Shown in pieces: positions 42,393 through 51,850 of a stretch of DNA of 64,000 nucleotides (positions within the stretch are counted from its first letter, which is position 1; the number at the start of each line of letters is the position of its first letter). The stretch comes from Fibrobacterota bacterium (GTDB lineage Bacteria; Fibrobacterota; Fibrobacteria; UBA11236), in assembly GCA_028287505.1 (NCBI GenBank), contig JAQBPN010000019.1, positions 97,074-161,073 of the forward strand. The letters are read 5' to 3'. The notes under the pieces are model-generated. The model saw nothing but the letters and a program-made list of their open reading frames with translations, was not told the origin of the DNA and searched no databases. Position numbers and translations under genes: made by a program.

Positions 42393-43043
42393 TCAGCGCA
42401 CGATCTTGAAATTGAAGTTCGGGGTCTTGAGCGCGCCGTACAGGCGCAGCCATATGGGCAGGATCATTTCCTGGCCGCGCGCGGCGGAGATATCGCCCAG
42501 ATCCACCACATCCTTCCAGCCGAACCCGTTCTTCAGCAGATCCGTCACCTTGGCCTTGGCTTCCGCATCGTTGCCGGACACGAACATGCTGTGATCGCCG
42601 CCGGCGAGCTGGGCCGGATTCACCATCAGCAGGGCGTTGGTGGTGTTGAGGGATTTCACCACCTTGGCGTCCGGAAAGGCTTTTTGGATCTGCTCGCCCA
42701 GGGAGTCCGTGTTGCAGACGCTGAGAGTGGGCGGCATGCCTTTGGAAAAATCCAGCGAGTTGGAGACATCGATCAGAATCTTGGCTTTGAGGTTGGCGGC
42801 GCCCGCCTGCTTGAGGGCTTCCAGGCATCCCGCCCCGGAAGTGCAGTTGAACAGCAGTTCGCCGAAAGCGGCGGCGTCCGCGAAAGTCCCCTGGGACGCG
42901 TTGGCGCCGGCGGTCTTGACCCACGCGACCGCCTTCTCGTTGCCGGCCGTGCGCGAGCCCATTCTGACCTTGTGTCCCAATTGGATCAGTCTGCCGCCGA
43001 TGGTGGTTCCCACTATTCCGGTTCCGAGTATCGCGATATTCAT
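42393..43043 (-). CDS. NADPH-dependent F420 reductase-like (NAD(P)-binding) protein
   Basis: The 216-residue protein has a Rossmann N-terminus, NIAILGTGIVGTTIGGRL, followed by MGSRTAGNEKAVAW, where SR is the usual NADP phosphate-binding pair of F420-reductase-like proteins. LIDVSNSLDFSKGMPP and VVKSLNTTNALLMVNP, with SMFVSGNDAEAKAKV, complete the family pattern. In bacteria without F420 these proteins act as NADPH oxidoreductases of unknown substrate. AAAGGAG lies five bases before the ATG. It is a single gene between the repeats and a lipoprotein gene, apparently unrelated to glycan synthesis. Confidence 0.85.
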   Translation of the reverse strand: MNIAILGTGIVGTTIGGRLIQLGHKVRMGSRTAGNEKAVAWVKTAGANASQGTFADAAAFGELLFNCTSGAGCLEALKQAGAANLKAKILIDVSNSLDFSKGMPPTLSVCNTDSLGEQIQKAFPDAKVVKSLNTTNALLMVNPAQLAGGDHSMFVSGNDAEAKAKVTDLLKNGFGWKDVVDLGDISAARGQEMILPIWLRLYGALKTPNFNFKIVR

Positions 43044-43184
43044 CCCGTCTCCTTTCTCCCGCGCCTACGCGCGGCAACCCTGTTTTGCCTGGGTCAAAAT
43101 AACCCGCCCGGACGTCCAATGCAAGCGGGGCGCGCTTATGACGGTTCCGGAGCGGAATCCTATTTTCCAAACGTCACGAGGTCC

Positions 43185-44006
43185 ATGAAACGCCGGGGAG
43201 CGGGTTTGAAAAGAAGCATGTCCCATCCGGCGTACCTCTGGTCAGCCCTGTTGTTGTGCGCCTGCTCTCCCCTGAAAACCGCGTCCTTGCGGGACGCGCG
43301 CATCCTGAAACACGGGGAATCGGAAATCTCCGGGGAACTTTCCACCACCGGCGCCATCGAACGCGCCACTTTGCTCCTGGGCGGACGGGACGATGCGTCC
43401 ATCCGGACCCTGCGGGATTCCATCGACGATCCCACGCCCGCGGGCCGGACGGATATGCCGGTTTTCGGCGCCTATTTCTCCCATGGTCTGGCCCACGGAT
43501 TCGAATGGAATGCTGGATTCAGCACCAGCATGATTCCCAGCGGCGCCTTGCTGGCGGATATGGGATTGAAGAAGCGCCTCTACGCCAACCGGTATCTGTT
43601 TCTCTCCGCCGGCGCGCGCCTGGCTGGTGGCATGACCAGCAATATCATGGAATACGGCCATGCGGATACGGCCGGCAACGTCAAAAGCGCGACCTTGAAA
43701 TCCCGCACCGTGGAGGCCGGCGCTTCCGCCCTGGGTTTGGTGAAGGTCTTTCCCATGTTGTCGCTTTACTATGACTTGGGATTGACCCGGGGCGCCGTGT
43801 CCTACTCCTTCAAGAACGCCGGCGATTCCACCCTGGGGCGCGTCGATGGATTCTTCGGCCTATCCGGCGTCACCCATCATGTGGGCGTGGTGCTGGAATT
43901 CAAGCAAGCGGAAATCGCATTGGAGCAGGGCTTTCTCTTCTACGACCATGGTTATGTCCCATCCCTGGGACTGCGCTGGTCCTTCAAGGAAGACTGGAAG
44001 GAATAG
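43185..44006 (+). CDS. Lipoprotein or outer-membrane-type protein, unknown function
   Basis: A 273-residue exported protein. The N-terminus has a hydrophobic stretch and then LLCACSPL, which could be a lipobox with Cys27. The body shows repeated amphipathic beta strands (FSHGLAHGFEWNAGFSTS, RYLFLSAGARLAGGM, VVLEFKQAEIALEQG) typical of outer-membrane beta-barrel proteins. ATG 43185 has only a short AGG before it; ATG 43218 is an alternative start. I do not recognise the family. It converges on the flippase gene at 44055. Confidence 0.7.
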   Translation: MKRRGAGLKRSMSHPAYLWSALLLCACSPLKTASLRDARILKHGESEISGELSTTGAIERATLLLGGRDDASIRTLRDSIDDPTPAGRTDMPVFGAYFSHGLAHGFEWNAGFSTSMIPSGALLADMGLKKRLYANRYLFLSAGARLAGGMTSNIMEYGHADTAGNVKSATLKSRTVEAGASALGLVKVFPMLSLYYDLGLTRGAVSYSFKNAGDSTLGRVDGFFGLSGVTHHVGVVLEFKQAEIALEQGFLFYDHGYVPSLGLRWSFKEDWKE

Positions 44007-44050
44007 AATAGGGCCAGGGGGCCTAGGGCTCAGGACCCAGGGCCGGATGC
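44007..44050. repeat. Degenerate heptamer repeat between convergent genes
   Basis: The spacer reads as imperfect 7-8-base units of the type GGGCCAG, GGGCCTA, GGGCTCA, GGACCCA and GGGCC. No clear hairpin terminator is present. Confidence 0.4.
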
Positions 44051-44054
44051 CCGG

Positions 44055-45530
44055 TCATTTCTTCCGCAGGCCGCGCAGGAAATCCCAATGGGCCAGGCGC
44101 AGATACAATCCATATCCCGACAGGAACAGGGCGATGCGCGATATCACGGTGGCCCAGGCCGCCGGTGTCCGCCCCATCGCCGCGGTGGCGAAGGGCGCCA
44201 CCATCTTGTCCACGCAGAACAGGGCCGCGCAGATCAGCACCATGGAAAGCAGTTGTCCCAGGAAGCGGCGCAGGAAAATCCGTTCCGATCGGAACTGCCA
44301 GGCGAACCAGGCCACGAATACCGACGCGCCCAGGGCCGACCAGAGATGGGCCAGATTGAAAAGGTTCATGCTGCGGAAGGCGAAGGTGGCCGAAGGGACG
44401 ATGATGGCCATGGCCAGTTCGAACCAGGTGGAGCGCGAGGGCTTCCCCTGCGCGGTGTTGTAGATGGAGACGATGCTGGCCAGCACGTTCCACATCTGCA
44501 CCAGGCACAGCACTTCGAAGAGCGGGAACATGGGCGCCCATTTCTCCGGCAGGATGCAGGCCAGGGTGGCTTCGCCGTAGTACCAGCCGCACAGGTAAAG
44601 GGGCAGGACCAGCACCACCATCACCTTCAGGGCCGTGCCCAGGCCGCTCAGTTGCGCCGCCGGATTGTGGCTGCGCTTGGCGAGCAGCGGCAGCAGCACT
44701 TCCCGGAGCAGTTGCACGATCTTGAGATTGGGGATGCCGGAAAGGCTGCCGGCGAATCCCAGCAGGCCAAGCTGCGAGACCGAAAAGGCGCGCCCGATGA
44801 TGATGGGAATGCTGCGTTCCTTGAGGATGAACAGGAACCAATTCAGGGTGAGCTGGGCGGAGAATCCGATATCGTCCTTCAGCAGAAGCCAGCTGAAAAG
44901 CAGGCGCGGCCGGTAGCCGGAATACAGGAATGCCAGGGCCAGGCGCACGAAGAACCTGACGGCGGATCCCCACAGCAGCGTCCACACTCCGAACCCCATG
45001 AACGCCAGGGCCATCTGCAGGGAGATGGACGCGATCACGCTGTACATGTCCAACAGGCCTCGCTCTTTGAAACGCATGTCCCGGTTCAGGAAGTTGTAGG
45101 GCACGATGGTGAGCGAGCTGAGAATATAGATGAGCGCCGTGAACTGGGTCAGGGCCACCAGATTGGGATTCTTGAAATACCAGGCGCCGAAATAGGACAG
45201 GGCGAAAGCGGTCAGGGCCAGCAGCAGACCCAAACCTACCGTGGCCGTGAACAGGGCATCGGCCTTGTCCTTGTCCACTTCCTGCCTTTGCACCAGCGTG
45301 GTGCCGATGCCGAGATTGGTCAGGATGACGGCGAATTCCGTGAAGGCGGTGGAAAGGTTGGACAGACCGTAGTCGCTGGGCAGCAGGTGGGAGGCCACGT
45401 AGAAGGTGCCGATCCAGGAGAAGGCCTGGGAGCCCAGTTTGCAGGCGGCCAGCCAGCCCGCGCCCACGAACACGCTGGGGGAGGCGAGGGGGCTGAGTTC
45501 CACTTGCTGGCGTTTTCCCTCGAGGATCAT
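44055..45530 (-). CDS. Oligosaccharide flippase (Wzx-like)
   Basis: The third flippase, 491 residues with about twelve to fourteen membrane segments. YVASHLLPSDYGLSNLSTAF and FLNRDMRFKERGLLDM are typical of the lipopolysaccharide-biosynthesis branch (MOP superfamily). ATG 45530 overlaps the upstream stop as ATGA, which fixes the start. It is the last gene of a four-gene minus-strand operon: GT4, GT4, Wzy-like, Wzx-like. It should flip the lipid-linked unit built by the two GT4 enzymes. Confidence 0.9.
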   Translation of the reverse strand: MILEGKRQQVELSPLASPSVFVGAGWLAACKLGSQAFSWIGTFYVASHLLPSDYGLSNLSTAFTEFAVILTNLGIGTTLVQRQEVDKDKADALFTATVGLGLLLALTAFALSYFGAWYFKNPNLVALTQFTALIYILSSLTIVPYNFLNRDMRFKERGLLDMYSVIASISLQMALAFMGFGVWTLLWGSAVRFFVRLALAFLYSGYRPRLLFSWLLLKDDIGFSAQLTLNWFLFILKERSIPIIIGRAFSVSQLGLLGFAGSLSGIPNLKIVQLLREVLLPLLAKRSHNPAAQLSGLGTALKVMVVLVLPLYLCGWYYGEATLACILPEKWAPMFPLFEVLCLVQMWNVLASIVSIYNTAQGKPSRSTWFELAMAIIVPSATFAFRSMNLFNLAHLWSALGASVFVAWFAWQFRSERIFLRRFLGQLLSMVLICAALFCVDKMVAPFATAAMGRTPAAWATVISRIALFLSGYGLYLRLAHWDFLRGLRKK

Positions 45531-46879
45531 GGGTTCGCCCACCCATACCCATAAGCGGGAAGGGCCCGGGACGGTCCGGCTTCGGCGGGATCGTCCGCAT
45601 CATTCGCGGCCGCTTGCGATTGCACCGCCGTGATCAGGAGCTCCGTGCGCCAGACCCGGCCGGATGCCTGCGCCAGCGCGGCGAACAGGGCCATGCCGGG
45701 ATAGAACAGCACCGACAAAAACCCGCCGCTCACCAGGTATCCCGCGATGCCGATGGCCAGACAGGCGGAGAAGTGGCGGATGAAACGGATGTTCCCGGCC
45801 ATGCGGCGCAGCGCATCGGGATCCGGATCAGGCCCCAGGACCAATGCGGCTCCCCGCTCCAGGCGGCTGCCGCGCAGATCCCGCAACTCGCGGAAGGAGG
45901 CCGTCAGAAAGCCCATCCAGCAGAATACTCCCACCAGGCCCAGTTCGCTCAAGAGCTGGAAATAGATGGAATGGGGAGTCATATGCGCGCGCCGGTCCGG
46001 GCTGGGAAGCAATCCGGAATACAAGGCATTGCCCCAGCACATGGCGCCCACGCCGAAGACGGGTTTTTTCTCGAACATCTGCACGGAGAGATCCCAGTAG
46101 TAGCGGCGCGCCTCCGCGGTGTTTTCATGGGTATCGCTGATGGATTCGAACTCTTTGGTGAAATTGGACGGCGCGAAGAATACCGCCGCCACCAGGGCCA
46201 TGCCGCCCAGGACGAGACTCACCGCTTTGTTGCGGCTCTTGAGCCAGCAGAAGCCCAGGGCCGGAATGGTGCCCACCATGCCGCCTCGCGACAGGGTGAG
46301 GCCGATGGCGCACAGGGTGAAGAAGAACACGCCCAGGGGAACGGCGGCCTTGCGCACGCCCCCGCCTCCGTCGGCGAAAACCTTGAGGCAGGAAAAGGGC
46401 AGCAGCATCACCAGCACCAGGGCGGCATCGTTCTCGTCGATGTAGAGTCCGGGTCCGTGGCCGTGATGGGTGACGACCCAGCCGGAGAGGAGGAATGCCA
46501 CGCCGATGAACATGTTCTGCAGAACGCGCAGATCCTCCGTGCGGCGGATGAAAATGCAGGCGCCCAGGAAGGCGGTGAGGAAGCGGGGCAATTCGGTTTT
46601 CAGGACCATGAGGGCGCGCCCCTGGGTCACGGCCAGGATCAGACCGGTGGCGATGGCGCCCAGGAAAAGCACGCGCCAGATCAACACCGGTCTGATCCAG
46701 GTGCCGCCCGGCGCGTTCAGGGCGCGGGGCGCTTCCAGCGCCACCAGGACCAGCAGGATGGCGGTGGTGATGGCCCCGGGCATCAGATGGGCGAACCCGG
46801 GAATCATGCGGTGGACCTGGCCGAAGTCGATCAGGAGGTAAGCCACCAGGGCCCAGAAGCCCATGCGGGAAGTGCTCAT
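45527..46879 (-). CDS. O-antigen ligase / Wzy-like polymerase
   Basis: A 450-residue protein with about eleven membrane segments. The Wzy-type loop has LTLSRGGMVGTIPAL and the C-terminal loop has HMTPHSIYFQLLSELGLVG, the usual H-S/N motif of O-antigen ligases. Its ATG overlaps the stop of the GT4 gene at 46876 as ATGA, and its own stop overlaps the next ATG. It would polymerise or ligate glycan repeats at the outer face of the inner membrane. A second member of the family lies at 5835. Confidence 0.86.
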   Translation of the reverse strand: MSTSRMGFWALVAYLLIDFGQVHRMIPGFAHLMPGAITTAILLVLVALEAPRALNAPGGTWIRPVLIWRVLFLGAIATGLILAVTQGRALMVLKTELPRFLTAFLGACIFIRRTEDLRVLQNMFIGVAFLLSGWVVTHHGHGPGLYIDENDAALVLVMLLPFSCLKVFADGGGGVRKAAVPLGVFFFTLCAIGLTLSRGGMVGTIPALGFCWLKSRNKAVSLVLGGMALVAAVFFAPSNFTKEFESISDTHENTAEARRYYWDLSVQMFEKKPVFGVGAMCWGNALYSGLLPSPDRRAHMTPHSIYFQLLSELGLVGVFCWMGFLTASFRELRDLRGSRLERGAALVLGPDPDPDALRRMAGNIRFIRHFSACLAIGIAGYLVSGGFLSVLFYPGMALFAALAQASGRVWRTELLITAVQSQAAANDADDPAEAGPSRALPAYGYGWANP

Positions 46880-48129
46880 GCGGCTCCCCGCTTCCGGGCG
46901 CGCAAGCCGTCCCGGTACAGTTCCAGGTAACCGTCCACCATGAAGGCGCCGTCATAACGGGCATCGAAAACGCTCCGGGCCTCGCGCCCCATGGCCTCCG
47001 CGGCGCCGGGATTGTCCAGGCACGCGATCACGGCCCCGGCCAGCGCGCCCGCGTCCATGGGAGGCGCCAAGCGCGCCGTGCGACCGTCTTCCAGCAAATC
47101 GCCCACGCCGCCCACGCGGGTGGCGACGATGGGAAGTCCCAGGCACATGGCTTCCAGCAGGCACAAGGGAAGGCCTTCCCACAGGGACGGCAGGACGAAG
47201 CAATCGATCAGGGGATAAAAGGCGGTGAGCTGGGGATACGCGCCCAGGAAACGCACCTGGTCCGCTACGCCCAGGGCCCGTGATCTTTCCTTGAGATCCT
47301 TTTCCAGGCTTCCCGTGCCCGCGATCGCCAGGCCGGTATCCGGATGGGCGCGAAGGATGGCGGGCATGGCTTCCAGCAGGTAACGGATGCCTTTCTGCTC
47401 CTCCAGGCGCACGCCCAGGCCCAACACGCGCCGGAACCGTTCCAATCCGGCTTCGCGGCGCAGCGCGGCCGCGTCCAGGCGATCCCTTTCGGCGCGGTAC
47501 CAGGTCCCGTCGATCCCGTTGCGGATCACGGCAAGGCGTCCGGCCGCGATGCCTTCGTGGCGGCGCAGGTTTTCGGCCGTATGCGCGGAAACGCCCACTA
47601 CCTTCTGGTAGGCGTGGGATATGGCCCATTCCATGGCCATGTAGCGCAGTTTGTCGGGAAACGGGCGCGCGTGATCGGTATGGATGCGGACAGGGGCCCG
47701 CGCCAGCAGGGCGGCCATGCCCCCGTCCAGGAATGCCTGGGTGTTGTGGGTGTGGATCACGTCATACCGGTGTTTCCGTAACAGGCGTAATACCTTCAGG
47801 AACATCCACCGGTCGGCGCCCCGTTCCGGCCAGGGCATGGCCCACAGGGGGATGCCGCGGCCGCGGATTTCCGCCTCCAGGGGGCCCGTTCCCCGCAGGG
47901 AACAGATATGCGCGTCGTGCCCCAGGCGCCGCAGGCCCTGGGCCAGATCGATCACCACCCGCTGCAGTCCCCCGGCATGCAGGTCGTGGCTGACCTGGAG
48001 GATTCTCAAGGGGCGGCCGCGAGGATTTTCCGCGGCGCGCGCCTCGGGGCCGGTGTGCGGCGTTTCCCGCGTGTCGGCGCCGGGCGAGGCGGCGATACGG
48101 GTTTCAGCATCCTGCGAGGACTTGCGCAT
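46876..48129 (-). CDS. Glycosyltransferase family 4
   Basis: The 417-residue GT-B enzyme opens with LRILQVSHDLHAGGLQRVV after a 40-residue disordered N-terminus. YDVIHTHNTQAFLDGGMAAL, VIRNGIDGTWYRAERDRL, LGLGVRLEEQKGIRYLLEAM and LPSLWEGLPLCLLEAMCLGL complete the GT4 pattern. The C-terminal E-x7-E is within the last block. The layout resembles glycosyltransferases that accompany exosortase-A loci, though that is not certain. The start overlaps the previous gene by 26 bases. It likely adds a sugar to the lipid-linked unit exported by the downstream flippase. Confidence 0.9.
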   Translation of the reverse strand: MRKSSQDAETRIAASPGADTRETPHTGPEARAAENPRGRPLRILQVSHDLHAGGLQRVVIDLAQGLRRLGHDAHICSLRGTGPLEAEIRGRGIPLWAMPWPERGADRWMFLKVLRLLRKHRYDVIHTHNTQAFLDGGMAALLARAPVRIHTDHARPFPDKLRYMAMEWAISHAYQKVVGVSAHTAENLRRHEGIAAGRLAVIRNGIDGTWYRAERDRLDAAALRREAGLERFRRVLGLGVRLEEQKGIRYLLEAMPAILRAHPDTGLAIAGTGSLEKDLKERSRALGVADQVRFLGAYPQLTAFYPLIDCFVLPSLWEGLPLCLLEAMCLGLPIVATRVGGVGDLLEDGRTARLAPPMDAGALAGAVIACLDNPGAAEAMGREARSVFDARYDGAFMVDGYLELYRDGLRARKRGAA

Positions 48130-49261
48130 AAGCCTCCAGGTAACGGCCGTGGGTGGCGCGGATGTCGTGATCGGCCAGGACTTCCCGACGCAACGCCCGC
48201 CCGTATGCAGCCCGGTTTTCCGGACTGAGCAACAGGTCCTCCAAAGCGCGGACGAGGCCGCGCTCGTCCCCCATATGGATCAACCGGCCGGTGACCCAAT
48301 CGCGGACCACCTCCGGCATGCCTCCGGAATCCGAACACAGGACGGCCCGCTCCAGCAGGCCCGCTTCCAGCAGGGCCATGGGCAGGCCTTCCCCGTCGTT
48401 GGACGGGAGGGCGAAGACGTCCATGTCCGCGATCCAATCGAGCACCTGGCTCTGGAACGGGAACAGGCCGATGGGTTCGTCCGGAATCAGGTCCCGCCAG
48501 AGTCGTTCCAGGGAGGATCGCAAAGGGCCCTCGCCGATGATGACCAGGCGGCAGGGAACGGTCTTGCGCACCTTGGCGTAGGCGCGGATGAGCATGGCGT
48601 GGTTTTTCATGGGCACCAGGCGCCCGGCGCTCCCGATCACGGGCGGCATGCGCCGGTCCTGAAAACCCAGGGCGCGCCGGAGCGGGTGGGATTGCGCCAC
48701 TTTGATTTCGGAATTGATGCCGTTGGGGATGGTGCGCACCCGGCAGACGGGATTGCGGGCGCGCAGGTAGTTTTCCATTTCCCCCGACACGGCCACCACG
48801 GTATCGGCGGCTCCCAGGAAGAAGATGTCCAGCCAGCGATAGAAGGCGGCCTTGAGGCTTCCGGAACTTTTCGCGTACCCGTGGGCGGTGACGATGAGCG
48901 GTACGCGGTGCATGCCGGACCAGCGCGAACAGAGGTGGAACGCGGTGGCTTTGTAACCATGCGAGTGGACGATGCCGACGCCGCCTTCGATCAGGGCGCG
49001 CGAGTAGGCGCGCAGGCCTTTCCAGGTGAGGCCGGGCGGGGCGTGGACGCGCGCCACGGGAAGCCCCAGGGACGTCATCCGGTCGGCCACCTCGTTTCCG
49101 GGCTGGCCGGGATCGAGTATCGCCAACAGGCTGGGCGCATAGCCGGCGCAGGCGAGCTGTTCGCGCGCCAGATCGCAGATGACTTTTTCCGCGCCGTAGA
49201 ATCCCCCGCTATGGATGGCATGGGCCAGTCGCACCGGAGGAACTGCATGGGAGTCGGACAT
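48104..49261 (-). CDS. Glycosyltransferase family 4
   Basis: The 385-residue GT-B enzyme is the first gene of the minus-strand operon. RLAHAIHSGGFYGAEKVICD, VGIVHSHGYKATAFHLCSRW, TIPNGINSEIK, SAGRLVPMKNHAMLI and PSNDGEGLPMALLEAGLLER are present. It should act on the same lipid-linked intermediate as the next gene. The 199-base spacer to the divergent GT2 gene at 49461 has a short CCCGC/GCGGG hairpin but no clear promoter on this side. Confidence 0.9.
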   Translation of the reverse strand: MSDSHAVPPVRLAHAIHSGGFYGAEKVICDLAREQLACAGYAPSLLAILDPGQPGNEVADRMTSLGLPVARVHAPPGLTWKGLRAYSRALIEGGVGIVHSHGYKATAFHLCSRWSGMHRVPLIVTAHGYAKSSGSLKAAFYRWLDIFFLGAADTVVAVSGEMENYLRARNPVCRVRTIPNGINSEIKVAQSHPLRRALGFQDRRMPPVIGSAGRLVPMKNHAMLIRAYAKVRKTVPCRLVIIGEGPLRSSLERLWRDLIPDEPIGLFPFQSQVLDWIADMDVFALPSNDGEGLPMALLEAGLLERAVLCSDSGGMPEVVRDWVTGRLIHMGDERGLVRALEDLLLSPENRAAYGRALRREVLADHDIRATHGRYLEAYAQVLAGC

Positions 49262-49460
49262 CGGAAACCGCCGGGATCAAGTTGGGTATGTCGCATGCTG
49301 AATGCGTCCGAAAGGGAAACAACGTTTTTAGGCAATTCGACACAAGCGCCCCCCACGCGAAGGAATCGGCCCACCCCCGGGCGGCGGAATTTACTTTAGT
49401 AGGAGTCCGCTCATGCCCGCTTGGGCGGGAGCCTTGAGGAATTCAAGGGAAGAGGAAGAC

Positions 49461-50618
49461 ATGACCATTACGGTATTCTGGATCGGCGCGCTGGCCTTCC
49501 TATCGGCATACTCCTATTTCATCTACCCCCTGGTGCTGCTGGTGGCGCTCAGGACGTCCCCGGCCGCCCGCCGCAGGCGCTCATCGGTCCGGGACGGCAT
49601 CGGGTATGAACCCAGGATATCCCTCCTCATCACCGCCCATAACGAAGAGGATCGCATCCGCGCCAAGATCGAGAACAGCCTGGCTATCGATTATGATCCG
49701 GATTGCCTGGAGATCATCATCTGTTCCGACGCGTCCACGGACGGGACCGAGGCCATCGTCTCTTCTTACCCCGGCGTGCGCCTGGTGCGCGTCGCCGATC
49801 GCAAAGGGAAAGAGCACGCGCAGAAGCACGGCATCCTGGGAAGCAGCGGGGAAATCCTGGTCTTTTCGGACGTGGCCACCTTGCTCGATCCGGATGCGCT
49901 CCGCCTGTTGGCGCGCAACTTCCGCGACCCGGCCGTGGGGGCGTTGAGCTCGACCGACAAGATCATCGGCGAGGACGGGAATCCCTCCGGCGAAGGGCTC
50001 TATGTCCGCTACGAGATGCTCCTGCGCCGCCTGGAATCGGACGTGCGCGGCCTGGTGGGACTTTCCGGATCCTTCTTCGCGGCCCGCCGGTCCGTATGCA
50101 TGATGTGGGCCGAGGATCTCCCTTCCGATTTCAACACCGTGCTGAATTGCGTCCGCCTGGGCTACCGGGCGGTTTCGGATGACAAGGTCATCGGCTATTA
50201 CCGGGACATCAAAAGCGGGCAGAGCGAATTCCACCGCAAGGTGCGCACCCTGGTGCGCGGCATCACCGCCTTCTTCGCCAACCTGGAACTGCTGAACTTC
50301 CGCCGCTTCGGATTCTTCTCCTTCCAGTTGCTCAGCCACAAGCTCATGCGCTGGCTGGCGCCGGTCTTCATGATCCTGCTGGTGCCCGTTACGCTGGCGG
50401 GAATGGCGGACGGAAGCCGGGCCGCCTATGTGGCCGCCGTGTTGCAGGCCTCCTTTTACGGCCTGGCCCTGATTGGGCTGGCCTTCTCCGAGACCCAGGA
50501 CAATCCCCTGGTCAAGGTGCCGTTCTTCTTCGCCCAGGTCAACACGGCCATCCTGGCCGCCTGGTTCAGATACCTGCGCGGCGAGCGCATCACCATGTGG
50601 GCGCCTTCCAAACGTTGA
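49461..50618 (+). CDS. Membrane-bound glycosyltransferase family 2
   Basis: A 385-residue processive-type GT2. An N-terminal membrane segment precedes the GT-A domain (ISLLITAHNEEDRIRAKIEN, IICSDASTDGTEAI). VFSDVATLLDPDAL is the DXD-equivalent, and SSTDKIIGEDGNPSGEG and GLSGSFFAARRSVC follow. Two or three C-terminal membrane segments close the chain. It resembles cellulose-synthase-like and exopolysaccharide synthases. ATG 49461 is preceded by AAGAGGAAG; an upstream frame has no such site. It starts a run of three transferase genes. Confidence 0.88.
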   Translation: MTITVFWIGALAFLSAYSYFIYPLVLLVALRTSPAARRRRSSVRDGIGYEPRISLLITAHNEEDRIRAKIENSLAIDYDPDCLEIIICSDASTDGTEAIVSSYPGVRLVRVADRKGKEHAQKHGILGSSGEILVFSDVATLLDPDALRLLARNFRDPAVGALSSTDKIIGEDGNPSGEGLYVRYEMLLRRLESDVRGLVGLSGSFFAARRSVCMMWAEDLPSDFNTVLNCVRLGYRAVSDDKVIGYYRDIKSGQSEFHRKVRTLVRGITAFFANLELLNFRRFGFFSFQLLSHKLMRWLAPVFMILLVPVTLAGMADGSRAAYVAAVLQASFYGLALIGLAFSETQDNPLVKVPFFFAQVNTAILAAWFRYLRGERITMWAPSKR

Positions 50619-50665
50619 GCGGAGATCGGCCGCCGCCACTCCACCCAGGGAAACGATACGCGACC

Positions 50666-51850
50666 ATGGTACGAAACCGGATACTCTTCATCCTGCCAGG
50701 CCCGCTCTGGGAGATCAAGGATTCGCTGCGCAAGCGTATGGAACGGCTTTCCGAACGTTACCAGGGACGCATCGTCACCACCATGCCGGAAGCGGGCGAA
50801 CATCGCCTGGGCAATTTCACCCTGACGGCCCTGCGTTACCGGAGAGGCTCCCTGTGGAAGCCCTGGATGAATCTGAAGTTCCTGTTGTACGGATGCTTCC
50901 TGGCCCTGCGCGCGCGCTTCGGCGGCGAGAGCTACGATCTGGTCGTCACCTATGATCCGCTGCGATCCGGGCTCATCGGCCTGCTGGTGGCCCGCCTGGC
51001 GGGAGCCCGCTTCGCCCCCGAGGTCAACGGCGTTTACGAATCCTACGCCAACTATCTGGATGGCGGCCCGCGCTTCATGCTGGACCTCAAAAAGAAACTC
51101 TATCCGCGCCTGGTGGGATACACCCTGTCCCGCGCGGACGGGATCAAAACCCTGTTCCCTTCGCAACTGCAACATTACCGCCAGCGCATCCGCACTCCCG
51201 TGGTGGAACATTTCTTCGACTACGTGGATCTGGAGCCCTTCCAGGACCTGGGCGAGGAGAAAGTGATCCTGTTCGTGGGCTTCCCCTTCCGTCTCAAGGG
51301 AGTCGATCTCCTCATCGAGGCATTCAAGCACGTGGCCCCGCGCCATCCCGGCTGGAAGCTGAAGATCCTGGGCTGGTTCCCGGATGGGCGCGAACTGGAC
51401 GCCGCCATCGGCGGGCATCCGGACATTTTCCACCATCCCCCCGTCTACTCCAACGAGATGCCGCTGCACATGGGCCGCTGCGGGATCTTCGTCCTGCCCT
51501 CGCGCACGGAAGCCATGGGGCGCGTGCTGCTGGAGGCGATGGCCTGCGCCAAGCCCAGGGTGGGCGCCAACATCGAAGGCATCCCCACCGTGATCGAAGA
51601 CGGCGTGGACGGACTGTTGTTCCAACCCGGGGACGCGGCCGACCTGGCCGCCAAGCTGGACCGGCTGATGGGGGACGTCAATCTCCGCAAGAGCCTGGGG
51701 ATGGCCGGGCGCATGCGCTCGATCGGCGAATTCAACGCGAACCATTATTTCCGGCGACTGCTGGATTTCTACGGCCGCGTGTTGCGGCAGATTCCCGCCA
51801 AGCAGCCTTCCGTGCTGGCGGAGGCGAAAGGCGCGTATGATACGGTCTGA
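50666..51850 (+). CDS. Glycosyltransferase family 4
   Basis: The 394-residue enzyme begins RNRILFILPGPLWEIKDSLR. The acceptor domain has YDLVVTYDPLRSGLIGLLVA, and the donor domain has ILFVGFPFRLKGVDLLIEAF, LKILGWFPDG and LPSRTEAMGRVLLEAMACAK (E-x7-E). ATG 50666 is the start chosen; the frame is open upstream without family sequence. The stop overlaps the next start by 14 bases. It belongs to the same operon as its neighbours. Confidence 0.88.
   Translation: MVRNRILFILPGPLWEIKDSLRKRMERLSERYQGRIVTTMPEAGEHRLGNFTLTALRYRRGSLWKPWMNLKFLLYGCFLALRARFGGESYDLVVTYDPLRSGLIGLLVARLAGARFAPEVNGVYESYANYLDGGPRFMLDLKKKLYPRLVGYTLSRADGIKTLFPSQLQHYRQRIRTPVVEHFFDYVDLEPFQDLGEEKVILFVGFPFRLKGVDLLIEAFKHVAPRHPGWKLKILGWFPDGRELDAAIGGHPDIFHHPPVYSNEMPLHMGRCGIFVLPSRTEAMGRVLLEAMACAKPRVGANIEGIPTVIEDGVDGLLFQPGDAADLAAKLDRLMGDVNLRKSLGMAGRMRSIGEFNANHYFRRLLDFYGRVLRQIPAKQPSVLAEAKGAYDTV

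Noticed and set aside
42300..43184. Long plus-strand frame running through the repeats and the F420-reductase-like gene
   Set aside because: The reading is antisense to a well-formed Rossmann protein and only its last part, from 43185, has a signal sequence and a conserved-looking body.
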